Positions 23,037 to 34,483 of a DNA stretch of 64,000 nt are shown one piece after another. The stretch is from Nemophila menziesii (taxonomy: Eukaryota > Streptophyta > Magnoliopsida > Boraginales > Hydrophyllaceae). The stretch lies in contig JARWIR010000016.1 of assembly GCA_029959085.1 (NCBI GenBank), positions 19,043,499 through 19,107,498 of the forward strand, given 5' to 3'. The stretch's first letter is position 1. Every line of letters starts with the position of its first letter. Under the pieces are notes generated by a model, which saw only the letters and a program-made list of their open reading frames with translations, was not told the origin of the DNA and made no database searches. The translations under genes and the position numbers were made by a program.

Positions 23037-23822
23037 AGACCCCCAACTCAAAGTTGTGTCGTCCCGACACAATAAGAAATAAGAACATAGGGAAGTCTCT
23101 AAAATATATTGGCTAAGTTAAGTGAGCTGATGTCTCCTCATTTGTGATAGATTAATATTAGGATGAGACATCATTTTTAGTGATTTAGAAGTCTTTCTAG
23201 TCGATTTTATTGATAATTACTACACTTTCCTATTTCTAGTCTTGATTTAGTAAATTATTATTTTTAGAGTATATTGGGTTTAATTATTTATTTAGTGTGA
23301 AGCTTTAAAGATAATTATGGAGATTAATTAGAGTTCAAGTCAATAAATAAGAGATAAGGAAAGAAGATAAGCATGGAAATTGGAGATAAGAAAAGAAAAG
23401 CTAAAATATGGAAAAGGAAAAACTGCCATAAATCTGAATTTCACCTCCCATGACCACAAATCAGCTTATATCTCAAAATTGGTGGGGAATTTGGAGAAAT
23501 GGTCAAGAGAAAAGTTAAAGATCTTTACGAGACGATGAATTTCATTTACTCATACGCGTCAAACGGATAAAAATTGAAGCTTTTAGTACCAAAACAAAAC
23601 GGGCCTGATTTCATATTTTAGGGTTACGAATTTGAGTTGGGCTAAGAGTCCACTACTTACCTTCTCCTTCAAGAAAACGAATTAGGGCTTCTATACACCT
23701 ATAAATACACACTTATATCACTTGTAAATCATCCTTGCCTCATAGTAATTAGTCTTTAGGTTATTATCATCAGAATTATTGTAGAAAGCAAGATGAAGTC
23801 TTCTATTATTTCTTTTAGTTTA

Positions 23823-25346
23823 GGGTGAATTATATATAGGGTCTTGGGAAACATCTTTCTTCTCTATAGAGTAGTTTCAAAATTGCTATTCTTCTTAGGG
23901 ACCTCAATTTTGACAATAGTTTTTACTACCCTTACTATCACTAAAAGACAAAATACTGTGATGTCACTATTTCTCTCTCCTCTACTACCACTACCCACCT
24001 ACCTCCAACCTCCCACCACCTACCACCGACCTCCGACCACCGACCACCGACCACCAGTCACCAGTCGCCGGAAAAAAACATAGAGTATCGGAAAAAACAT
24101 AGAGTACTCTATATATTTGCTGAGTACTCTATTAATTTACGGAGTACTCTCTAAATTTTTCGAATTCACTAATAAACTCTCGGAGTACTCTAAGAAAAAC
24201 TCACAGTACTCTAAGAAAAAACTCGGAGTACTCTAAGAAAATCTCGGAGTACTCTAAGAAAATCTCGGAGTAATCAAAAAATTAGAGAGTATTTTAATAA
24301 TTTGATGAGTATTATTATAAAACAAGGCATAAATAGTACAAAAAACTTTTATTCACCTTTTATTACACATTTTTAAACAATTACAAAGGGATATACAATT
24401 AAAAAATAAAAAAATAATTACTATTTTGTTTGACCATTGACCAGATCTAGATCTGAAATGAAAAAAAAAAAAAAAAGAAGAAGAAGTCCTTCTTCTCGTC
24501 GATGAGCACAACCACCACCATCAAAAAGTCTTCTAAGAACACCACCACCTAACCACCATTGGAGCTCGGAGCAGACATGGAGGTCCACAGCTCCTTCGCG
24601 GTGGTTCTCTGGTTCTCCGGCACGATCTGAAAGGGAGCTTCATCCTGGCGAGCTCGCGGTGGTTCTCCGGCCTGGATCTAGCGAGCTTCGAACCTGCATC
24701 AAATCTCCGGCGAGCTTCGTTGCGGAGCTTCATCATCTCGGCTTCTTCTCCGGCGAAGCACGGCCACTGCAAATCACAAAACCACGGAGCTTCTGGCCTT
24801 CTTCTCCGGCCTGGATCTAGCGAGCTTCGACCCTGCAGCAAATCTCCGGCGAGCTTCGTTGCGCAGCTTCATCATCTCGGCTTCTTCTCCGGCGAAGCAC
24901 GACCACTGCGCAAAATCTCCGGCTTCTTCTTTAACAAACCAGCTACGGCGAGCTTCATCAACTCGGCTGAAAGGGAGCTCACGGATCTGTAACGAGTGGG
25001 TTTGGGGGCTGGGGGAAGGAGAGAGAGATAGGGTAGGAGGGAGATGGTGGTGGTGGTGGTTGTTCTCATGGAGGAGGATAGTGGTGGTGGCGGTTTGGGA
25101 GATGGGGGAGGAGAGAGAAATAGGTGAGGAGGAGAGGTAAGAGAATAATGAGAGATAATAATGAACGTGAAATGTAATATTTGGTATATATAGGGGGAAA
25201 GAAAACAAAAGGGGGGTAGTCTAGTAATTGGGGTTTTTGGGTTCATGTGTTAAAAAGTTGCTCAGGTCTTTAGTAAGAAGAGGCTCTAGGCCGGGTCCCC
25301 ATCTTGAAGAGGGGGGTGTGGTCAAGACCCTAGGTGTAATTATCTC
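23823..25346 (+). mobile_element. Non-autonomous MULE 2
   Basis: 1.5-kb insertion in the solo LTR, flanked by a perfect 9-bp duplication TTTAGTTTA (23814-23822 and 25347-25355). Ends read GGGTGAATTATATATAGGG and, reverse-complemented from the right, GAGATAATTACACCTAGGG; both continue TCTTG. It has the same layout as MULE 1: CT-rich stretch, CCGACCACC-rich stretch, short tandem array, AT-rich middle, then a GC-rich part with an internal duplication (copies at 24671 and 24810, period 139 bp). Long frames in the GC-rich part on both strands have no domain. Other LTRs of the family lack this insert, confirming the ends. Confidence 0.85.
24080..24290. repeat. Short tandem array inside MULE 2
   Basis: Roughly nine degenerate units of 20-25 bp around CTCGGAGTACTCTAAGAAAA. 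Same position in the element as the arrays of MULE 1 but a different unit sequence. Confidence 0.7.
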
Positions 25347-26198
25347 TTTAGTTTATTTCCTTCAGGTATGAACTAATTTTCCCATAGCTTGGGTTTTACA
25401 TCATGTATAATCTATGAAATCTATTTTCTTTCTATCTAAGTTTCTTTGGGACTTACATGTTTTAATATGATATTAGCTGCTTACCTATATATATGTTTAT
25501 GTGTTTTGATTTAATTACTGTTTTCCCTGCGGTGCACAACGTTTAGGATTACCTTTATAGTAGTTAGATGATCACCTTAGCTGGGTGTCTAATTATTGAA
25601 ACACCACATAACGTCTAGTGTCGATATTGGTCTTGACAACACTAATTCTAACTAGATAGTCATTAGGGTATAATTTAACCACTATCACCATGTTTGGAAA
25701 TTGATTCCTTGGGGCCCTAGTAGCGCAGGAAAACCCTATTTTAACCAGCCTCATTGTGTGTCCGTAGCCCCATTAGTCGCTCTCAAGGTCTAAGGTATGG
25801 GAATTTAGAATCCGGACTAAGTATCTAAGAGCTAATTATCTCCCTTATTAACTAGATTTGGTAGAAAGAATTTGAAGGATTAGTGCATACTAGCAAAACC
25901 TAAACTATACTTCTCATCTCATATTTCTTATCTTTTGATTATTGTCTTTTATTTTTCCTTAGTTTAATCAATTATCTCGAATTATTCTCTTTTATTTTCT
26001 GTCTTTTAATTAATTGCTTCTTACTCGTTATTATTTACCCATTCGTTTAACACACTAAGTATCTGAGAATGAATTCAACTTATCATTAAAACTTGCATAC
26101 GTCCTGTAATACTTGTAGTACCGTGCTTGTCTAGGGTGTAAGTCCATTGTTTTCTGACTTATATTTATCTTATTTTTATCACACCCTAGGCGACACCA

Positions 26199-27609
26199 TG
26201 AGCATATAGATAAAAGGATTAAGAATGTGAGTAATAATCCTAGATAAACTACCTAGACAGTTTCATGTAATAATATTTACAAACTAATATCATACAAACA
26301 ATTAACACGATTTAATTTTTTAGATCAGATTAGCTATGCAATGCACGAAGGATAGGGTTTTCACTTAGTTTGATATGGAGGCTATAGAGTGTTCATCGAT
26401 CCTACCTTAGTGACAAATGATACATCTAACAACTCTATTGATACAATTGGTTTTAGATTACATATTCAAGAATCATAAGGTCTTTAATGTTGTAATGTTA
26501 GGCTTAAGGACGATATGATCATATATTTGGATGATGTAGAGTTAGATTGTGTCTCTCTCCTCATTAGTCATTAACGAATCTCCCTAGAGATTGAGTTACT
26601 CTCGTAAGATGTTCTCACTAATCCCAAGATTTTGATGCACTTAATTTTGCATCCTCAATAACCCAATATAAAGCATTATGATCACACAAAAATTCTACTT
26701 CGCCGTCCCTTTTCATATAATCTTTTTCAATTCATTTTATTTTTGTAAACTAGCTATGACTCTCTTTCTTGATGTAAGATGTCATTCTACTTCTTTTATC
26801 ATTTATCTTTTCTTGTTAGTAATTTTATTTCTCTTTTACCTTAGAAAAGGGTTACAGTATAAACAAGTGAAACATCATCAAAAGCACATAATAATAAGCT
26901 CGAAAAATACCCAACCCACTAATGTTTCCAATAATTTAAAGCTACCACCCCAAACTCAAGCTTTTGGGAAGTTTGTCTTAACAACGCAATTAGAGTGCGG
27001 TTCATATGGAAAAGTCCCACGATTTAAAGGGTATGGCGTGTAACGTGGCTAATAAAAAGGCTTTATAAAGGTTAGAAGGGGCTGAGACTGATAATAAATC
27101 AAATAAATTTGGATAGCAAGCAAAAAGGCAACGAATGATTATCAAAGAATTACCTTAATCACTTTCTAAACTATGAAATTTTGATACTTTCTCACCTCTA
27201 GCATGTTTATTAAATGGGTTTATCAACTAGCTCAGATCTCGCGGCCTACACACTCCTCAAGGCGCCTTACGATCAAATTTACTTCTACCGCATTGCTTAC
27301 TGGTCCTTTCTTTACTTTCAATGTGTGTTTTAATGTTCATACCTAAAGCATACGAAAAAACCAGTTCATAAACAAATTACCGACTATCATTAACTCACTA
27401 AATTTATGCTATTAAGCCACTAACCAAACTACATAAAATTACATCTACCAATCTTTTCATTTCAACTAAAAAGCAGTAAATCACAAAAAATGGAGATGGG
27501 GGGCAACGAATCCCCACACCCCCGGCTAAAAAATGAGCCGTGTCCGAACGACTAAAAACAAACTTTAAATTTTTTAAAAAACTACACATATATTGTAAGT
27601 AAATAAATA
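26199..27609 (-). other. E3 3' untranslated region
   Basis: Reverse complement of the E1 8100-9530 type sequence: the GTGTGGGGATTCGTTGCC block at 27540-27500 and the segment near ATTATAAGCCAC on the minus strand around 27040. No gene. The small frame at 26678-27043 (plus) is a shadow. Confidence 0.75.
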
Positions 27610-27614
27610 GTAGG

Positions 27615-29168
27615 TGATGTCTCCCCACTTGTGATGATTTAATATTAAGTGGAGACATCATTTTTAGCGTTTTAGGAAGTCATTCAGTCGATTTTCACAT
27701 GATATATTGCACTTTCCTATTTCTAGTATGGATTTAATGATTTATTATTTTCAGAGCATATTTGCTTTAATTATTTATTTAGTATGAAGCTTTAAAGATA
27801 CATATGGAGATTAATTAGATGCCAAGTCAATTCTAAGAGATAAAGGAAAGAAGATATGCATAGAAATTGGAGATAAGGAAACAAAAGCTAAGATATGGAA
27901 AGATAAAGTTGCCAAATAAATCTGAATTCCAGCATCTACGACCATAGAAGGGCTCATAATGCAAGATTAGCTAGGAATTTGGAAGAGTGGTATAAAAGAA
28001 AAGTTAAAGAGCTTTCCCATACGATCAGTTTCGACAATTGGAACGCGTCAAACAGATAAGTATTGAAGGAGTTACGGCCAAAACAATACAGCGGCAGATT
28101 ATTACATTTTCTATATTTTAGGGTTACGAATTTGAGTTGGGTTTGGAGTCCAAGTTACTTGTCTTCCACTCCAAGAAAATGAATTCGGTCTTCCTAAACA
28201 CCTATAAATACACCCTTAAAACATTGTAAACATGTCCTTGCTCAGTGCCAAGTATAGGCTTAGTCCTTGCTTGTATTTTCTCGGTTTTAAATAACAACTT
28301 AGTCCTTATATTTATTATTCATCCTTAGTATCAAGCTATTCATCCAAGAAGTAAGCTGACCTATAGAGGAAGACAAGAAGCACGAAGTTGGAGAGTGACG
28401 AACTCTTCTTCTACATCTCACCTTCTCTATATTTAGGGTAACTAACTATAGATTTGTGGCTTCACCATATTTCTAAGCTTTTATTCTGTAAGTTTTACTT
28501 TTTATTTTTGGGTTATTATTATTTCTAAAATTTCATAATACTATTTGTTATTTTAGTTGATTTGAGCTTGGCGTATATTGTTATTGTGTGTTTTGACTTA
28601 TTGTTAGAACCCTAGATTTTGCCAATCTTAGGACTATTCTTAGTTATTGACAACACCACATAATCGTCTAGTTGTGACCCTACCTAGATAGCCATAAAGG
28701 TTTGATTTAACCACCAATCATTACTCAAGGTTTCTTTACCCCAGTTCCTTGGTAGTGGAGAGGTTGCTCCTAAGCCCACCCTGACAGAGGTTAGGTAGAA
28801 TTTAGAATCCCGGTTAATATATAATGCTCAATGCGTGACAGATTAGAATAACTTAGTAATAGACTCATATTAGTAATCCTAATTTATTTGACTTACATTA
28901 ATATTTATTTATTTGCATTATTTATGTATTCACGTTAGATAATTAGTCATCTTATCTTATATTTTATTCTGAACATCTAAAGTCATCTACACTTATTTAA
29001 TACAAGTAGATCTAACGGATTAAATCCCCTGCGAAGGAACTTGACTTATCATTAAAACTTGCAAACGATCTGTAATACTTGCAGTGAGTTTCTCGTGGTA
29101 GACAATGTTGTGTTTCCTTAATTATTATCTTATTTATCTGTTTATTTATCACACCTTAGCACCCACCA
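27615..29168 (+). repeat. E2 5' LTR
   Basis: TGATGTCTCC...CACCCACCA. The first 46 bases are a near-perfect inverted repeat (TGATGTCTCC with GGAGACATCA, arms extended by ACTT/AAGT). TATA motif at 28203-28210. Confidence 0.92.
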
Positions 29169-29174
29169 AGTTTT

Positions 29175-29192
29175 TGGCGCCGCTGTCGGGGA
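29175..29192 (+). other. E2 primer binding site (tRNA-Asp)
   Basis: TGGCGCCGCTGTCGGGGA, seven bases inside the LTR, complementary to the 3' end of plant tRNA-Asp with two mismatches. Confidence 0.8.
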
Positions 29193-29260
29193 TTTATCTT
29201 TAAGTTAGATCTATTTTGTGTTTATTTAGTGTAGAAGTTTTAGTCTTTTTCAGGTTTTAG

Positions 29261-30650
29261 ATGGCGAATTAACGGTTAGATCTAGGTTTTCCTGACCAAT
29301 TCTGAGTAAAACCCATTGGGATTCGCATCCCAACTATTCAAGGCGTTTGATTCAAGCCTTCTCCTGACCTAATTAATCAATTCGCGAGCTCTGGGAAATT
29401 TAGTGGTGATACACATCAAGATCCGGTCCGATCTGTTCAGAAATTCACGCAATTCTGTGATGCCTACATTAACGAAGGTGTTACGCAAGAACATATGTAT
29501 TATTTAATGTTTCAATTTTTCTTGTCCGGGAAAGCAAGCGATTGGTTAGATGATCAACCTCCCGAGCTAATAACAAATTGGGACAAGCTTCAAGAAAGAT
29601 TCCTTGATAAATTTTATCCAGTTATCCTACAAGTATGCGAGTGAAGGAGCTATTGGAGCTTATTAATTTCTTACAAAAAGCCGGATAGAGTGTTGGCGAA
29701 GCATGGACGAGATTTCACAAGAAGTTGGCAAGATGTCCAATACATGGATACACATCAAAATTACAATTATCCATGTTCTATAATGGACTCAATAGAGAGT
29801 CAAGGCTGAGAAAAGATGATATGGGTCGTGGTAGTTTTGTCTCTATGGATCCAAAAGAAGCAAAGAGTGGTATGGAAACAATAATCGAGACCGACATAAG
29901 TTGGCCATAAGAACAAACTCCTACCACTAATATAGAAACAGAGGCGAGGTTTTCAAGCTTTCAAGATCAAATACAACAACTCGCTATAGCAGTTAAGGAA
30001 AGCACCCAAATGCCACCTCAACAGTTTTTACCTGCAAGAATAAGCCTATGAAAACCAAGCTAATCATCCACCAGGCTGCAATGTGCACAATGGAAGTCAA
30101 GCTCCATCATGTCCTCAAGAAGAAATCACTGAGTTAAAAAATATTATTAGTCAATTCATCAACTTCTCGAAGGACAATTTGAGCAGATTTGAGTCAAAGA
30201 TCGATGCATCAGTAGTGCAAAGCCTGGAACAACAGAATCAAGATTTGAAACAACATAATCAACTAATGTGATGTGGCTCACTTCAGTCAGAGAACAAATG
30301 AAAAGTCAACTTTTGCAATTGACCCAAGATACAACTTCTAACATGAAGAAGATCCAATACATTGACGACAAGGTTAAGACTATTAGTCTTCAAGCTCAAA
30401 AGATGAAAGAACACGACAAAATAATCGTTGAAGCGCTACCATCTCCATCAAAAGGGGATGTTCTACCAAAGAAGTCAAACGTAAATCAGATGAACTTAGA
30501 TGAGATAATTATTGACGATTGGGTTGAAGAAGTTGAACATGATGAAAGTAAGAAGCCAAGAGTGGTTGATGAACCAAGAATTGAAGAGAGAAAAGTAGAG
30601 TAAGACAACCATCCTTACATTGCTATGATCCCGTAAAGGAGAAACAAGAG
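29261..30650 (+). pseudogene. E2 gag pseudogene
   Basis: Probable start ATG 29261. Capsid core recognisable at about 29440-29800: FCDAYINEGVTQEHMYYLMF, FFLSGKASDWLDDQPPE, WDKLQERFLDKFYP, then RFHKKLARCPIHGY and SRLRKDDMGRGSFVSMD, all parallel to E1 gag. The C-terminal half (30083-30600) is glutamine- and lysine-rich with coiled-coil character (FESKIDASVVQSLEQQNQDL). I did not find the zinc knuckle seen in E1. Interrupted by TAA, TAG and TGA stops and frame changes near 29620 and 30270. Confidence 0.8.
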
Positions 30651-30656
30651 AAGTGT

Positions 30657-31521
30657 ATGGAGACGTTAAAACAAGTGAAAATTAACGTCCCCTTAATCGA
30701 AGCTATGAAAGGAAGGCGAGACTATGATCGGTTTTTTATGGAGGCAATCTCCAATAAGGAAAGGTTCACAAGAGCCAAGTCTGTAGCAATCAATAAAGGG
30801 ATATCAGCACAAGTTGAGAGAACATTACCACCGACACGTAAAGATCCTGGAGATTTTAACCTCTCAATCAAAATAGGTGGTATATTTTATGGAAAAGCAA
30901 TGTGTGATTTAGGGGCAAGTGTGAATATCATTCTCAAAAGTGTATTCGAGAAGATTGGTATTACTGATGCGAAGCCGACATCCGTAATCTTACAACTTGC
31001 GGATCAATCAACAACAAAGCCGTGGGGAGTAATCGAGGATGTACTCGTCCAAGTAGGTAACCTTGTTATTCCCATGGACTTATTATTCTTGACTATAAAG
31101 CAGATAAGAACGTCGCATTCATTCTTGGGCGTCTATTCCTATCCACCAGTAAAACCATAGTGAATATGAATGAAGGAACCGTGACTCTTAGTATTGAAGA
31201 TGATTCTGAAACATTCTATGTTTCGGGAAAGAAGAAGAAAAAGAAGTCACAAGAACTATATCCAATAAGAGTTGTAACCAAGAAGCCAGAACCTGTAAGC
31301 CCCCAAGAAACCATTGGAAAAGAATTTGAGTTTGGGGTGGGAGACAAGGTAGCATGGAAACCTCCCATTCCCAAACATAACCGTTCTTGGATAGGCCATA
31401 CGTCATCACGCAAATTATCTCACCAGGAGTGGTCGAAATAAAAGCTATCGAAGGTTGCAAGCTCAAGTTGGTAAGTATTAATCACCTCACTCACTGTTCG
31501 GGAGGTTATAAAAAGAAATAA
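30657..31521 (+). pseudogene. E2 retropepsin joined to integrase GPY/F tail
   Basis: Protease: AMCDLGASVNIILKSVF (DLGAS active site), VILQLADQSTTKPWGVIEDV, then after a frame change near 31085 FILGRLFLSTSKTIV and NMNEGTVTLSIEDDSETFYV. A lysine-rich linker (31230-31310) leads to FEFGVGDKVAWKPP and, after a second frame change near 31398, SWIGPYVITQIISPGVVEIK, the GPY/F module. The frame then runs through LVSINHLTHCSGGYKKK to a stop at 31519-31521. As in E1, nothing resembling reverse transcriptase, RNase H or the integrase DDE core lies between. The linker has the same length class and border motifs as in E1. Confidence 0.8.
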
Positions 31522-31566
31522 TCGAGGTAACTCGTCTAACTTTGAAAGACGTTAAACAAAAGTGCC

Positions 31567-31586
31567 CTATGGGAGACATCCCATAG
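31567..31586 (+). other. Post-pol hairpin of E2
   Basis: CTATGGGA-GACA-TCCCATAG, a perfect 8-bp stem with a 4-base loop, 46 bases after the polyprotein stop. Preceded by the block shared with E1 at 5810. Confidence 0.7.
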
Positions 31587-31734
31587 TATTTTATGTTGTT
31601 ATATTTTAATTTAGTTTAGTTGTTTTTAGTTGATATTGCATATTTGAGAAAGGTATTAGTGTTTTTGATGTTCAGGTATTAAAGAAATCGAGTTTGGGAG
31701 TAAAAACGAATTTTTTGGGCAAGTTCTGACCTGC

Positions 31735-32010
31735 CACCGGCATGCCGGCCCAAACCGCTGGTAAGCCGGCGGGTCAGAAACACGAGCCCTCGTGTACACA
31801 TCTCGGGTTCTTTGTCAAGAGTCGATTTTCGAAATCAAGCAGCACCGGTATGCCGACCCCTACGGGCGGTATGCCGGTCAAGACAAAACACGAGCCCTCG
31901 TGTACGCGCTTCAGGTTTTTTGCCGAAGCATGATTTTCATGGAACAGCAGCACCGACATGCCGGCCCTTATGGGAGGTAAACCGGCCAGCGCCGCTGGAG
32001 AGAGAAAAAA
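31735..32010 (+). repeat. 108-bp CCGG-motif tandem repeat (E2)
   Basis: Units begin at 31735, 31843 and 31951, an exact 108-bp spacing. Each starts CACCGRYATGCCGRCCC and has a second, facing GGYAWGCCGG-type motif about 15 bases later; the first two also share AACACGAGCCCTCGTGTAC, itself an inverted repeat (GAGCCCTC flanked by ACAC/GTGT-like arms). 108 is a multiple of three, and the first frame reads a 36-residue repeat (TGMPAQTAGKPAG..., TGMPTPTGGMPVK...) broken by one TGA in unit 2. Confidence 0.8.
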
Positions 32011-32399
32011 TTTGTGTTTTTTAGGTTATAAAGAAGAGGAGGTGATTTCTTGTCCGAATTTTTCAATCCTTAAGCCTCACTTTCTTCTCCGAACCTCTCC
32101 CAACTCCATTAAAGTTTCAACAAACCTTCACCTAACATCAAAACACTAACAAATCACCATGAATTTACATCCAAATCCTTCCCTACATCATTACAAAGAA
32201 GATTCATTACCCAAATCATATCAAAACACCTAGAATCCAAGAAGCAAAACCATGAATTTTAAAATCTTTTTCCAAAATTCCTTAAACCCATATCACCAAA
32301 GCTTGATTCAATCATACCCACATAGAGAATTATCATCCTAACACCTTTCCTAACCCAAATAAAGCTTGTTCCACCTATGATCAAGACTTACAAATTTCA

Positions 32400-32930
32400 A
32401 TAGTGTTTAAAGCTTTGAGTTGGGGGACAACAAAGATGATGAAGATGATAGAGATATTATCAAGTGTTAAGAGAGATGAAGTATCGAAGCAAGGTAATGG
32501 GTAAGAGCAAGAATAAAATCAATTGAGATGGGTACTAGTTCGGGAACAAATTACAAGGTAAATCGGGTCAAGTAAGTAGAGGAAAGCATATAGTGGTGAA
32601 ATCAAAGAGCAAAAAGGTTTCAACTTTCATATAGAAGACACCATAACCTCTTCCTATCAAGACCTCTCTACCCAAGATAAACAAAATCTTCTGGGATGCT
32701 AGTAGCTGTGTTCAAAACATATTCCTGGATAAACACTTTTACATGAGAGAGTATTCAAGAGCAAAGTTGGAAGAAGATAAACAAGAGATTTCTGTAGTGT
32801 GATTGATTGATAAGAAGATGTAAGGGAAAGCAAAATTGGTGATACATGAATTTTACATACATGGAAAGCAATGCACCCTATTCCGGGTATTAATCAAGCG
32901 AGGCGATAGCCACGAAGAGTATGTTTTCTT
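32400..32930 (+). pseudogene. E2 third ORF remnant
   Basis: Nucleotide similarity to E1 6800-7200 (GAGATGAAG, AAATCAAAGAGCAAA, CATAACCTCTTCC-type blocks) is followed directly by the region matching E1 8060 onwards. The central part with the FY..L and W..F motifs is deleted. Not translatable. Confidence 0.55.
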
Positions 32931-34483
32931 TCTTACTTATTATTTCTTTATGTGCAATATCTGTAAAAAAAATTATTTTATTATTGAGTCTTTTCGAGTC
33001 GTGGGGACACGACTCATTTTTTAGTTTGGGGTGTGGGGATTCGTTATCCCTCATCTCCATTTTTATGTGTTTTATTATTTTTTAGGAAAAATTAAAATTT
33101 TTGAGAGAAGGATTAGATGTATGTAGAGTGTGTTTAATAGCTTGAAAGCATAAGCTTAGTAAGTTGATGATAGAAAGTAGTATGTTTATGAGCTATTTTA
33201 TTTTGTATGCTTTGAGTATTTGCAGGAAAATACACATTGATAGTAAAGAAAAGATTAGTTAGCAATGCGATAGAAAGTATGTTCGATCTAAGGGAGCCAT
33301 GAGTGGTGTGTAGGCCGTGAGATCCAAACTAGTTGATAAACCCATTTAATGAACATGCTAAAGGTAAGAGAATGACGAAATTGCATAGTTTAGAAAGTGA
33401 TTAAGGCGGTTCTTTCATAAGCCCCTTGTTGCCTTTTAGCTTGCTGTCCAAATTTATTATATTATATCTTTCTCAGCCCCTTCTAGCCTTTCTAAAGCCT
33501 TTTTATTTAACCACATTATAAGCCATATCCCTTTAGATTATAGGACTTTTCCATATGCCCCGCACTCGAATCGCGATGCATAGACAAATGTTTTAGAGCT
33601 TGAGTTTGGGGTGGTGGGTCCACCATTATGGGAAATATTATTGGGTTGGTATTTTTGAGCTTATTAATTGTGCTCTGTTCTATATCTTGATTATGAGTCA
33701 CAAGTTTATTATATAGTAACCCTTTGTCAGGGTAATAGTAAATAGAAAAAGCTGAAAAGCATGAAAAGAAAAGAAAAAAATCTATGAGAAAAATAGCGTG
33801 ATATCTCAACATCAAAAAGAGAGTCATAGCTATAAAAAAGGAAAAAATTGATTTGAAAAGAATATATATTTGGACCGGCAAAGAAGAATTTTTATGTGAA
33901 CATCTTTATGCTTTAATTGGGTTATTGGGGATGCTACTTTGTGCAGCAAGAAATCATTGGGTTGAGTGAGAAACATTTTATGAGAGTAACTCAAGGTCTA
34001 GGGCGATTTGTTGATGGCTAGTGAGGAGAGAGCAAAAAGCTCACTCTAAATTATCCAAATATACTTATCATACCGTCCCTAAGACAACATTACAACCTTA
34101 AAGACCTTTTGATTCTTTGCTATTTAATCTAGAAGTGATTGAGCCAATAGAAAATAGTTAAGTGGATCTTTGGAGACTAGTGAAGTTTGATGAACAATCT
34201 ATAGCCTCCTTGGTGAACTGAGTAAAGTTCCTCTCCTTCTTACATTGCGAAGCTAATCTAATCTTAAATTCAAGTCGTGTTGATGGTAGATATGAAAAGT
34301 GTGCAGGTATGTAGTTTGTAAATATTATTACATGAAATTTTCTGAGTAGTTTCTTTGAGTCTATTCTATATATTCTGCTATCTTCTTCCCTCTGTGCTTA
34401 ATTGACCTAGGTGTGTATTTAGAGACTTCCCTTTGTATTTATCTTTATGGTATCAAAACGATACAAATTTTAGCTGGGGGTCT
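32931..34483 (+). other. E2 3' untranslated region and polypurine tract
   Basis: Matches E1 8060-9604 block by block (GAGTCTTTTCGAGTC at 32986; GGGGTGGTGGGTCCACC-type block near 33610). Ends with GCTGGGGGTCT (34473-34483), the probable polypurine tract. No gene. Confidence 0.7.

Larger units (their letters stand above)
23128..26198 (+). repeat. Solo LTR (interrupted by MULE 2)
   Basis: Starts TGATGTCTCC and ends GCGACACCA, flanked by a perfect 5-bp duplication TGAGC (23123-23127 and 26199-26203). No internal region or second LTR follows, so it is the product of LTR-LTR recombination. Without the 1524-bp MULE and one 9-bp target copy it is about 1.54 kb. TATA motif TATAAATA at 23700. Confidence 0.9.

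Noticed and set aside
24533..25246. Overlapping ORFs of 90-144 residues on both strands
   Set aside because: They come from the GC-rich duplicated interior of MULE 2. Simultaneous openness on both strands reflects composition, not coding.
31188..31980. Several small ORFs on both strands over the E2 protease tail and CCGG repeats
   Set aside because: Shadows of the polyprotein frame and of the 108-bp repeat; only the plus-strand 36-residue repeat frame was kept as a hypothesis.
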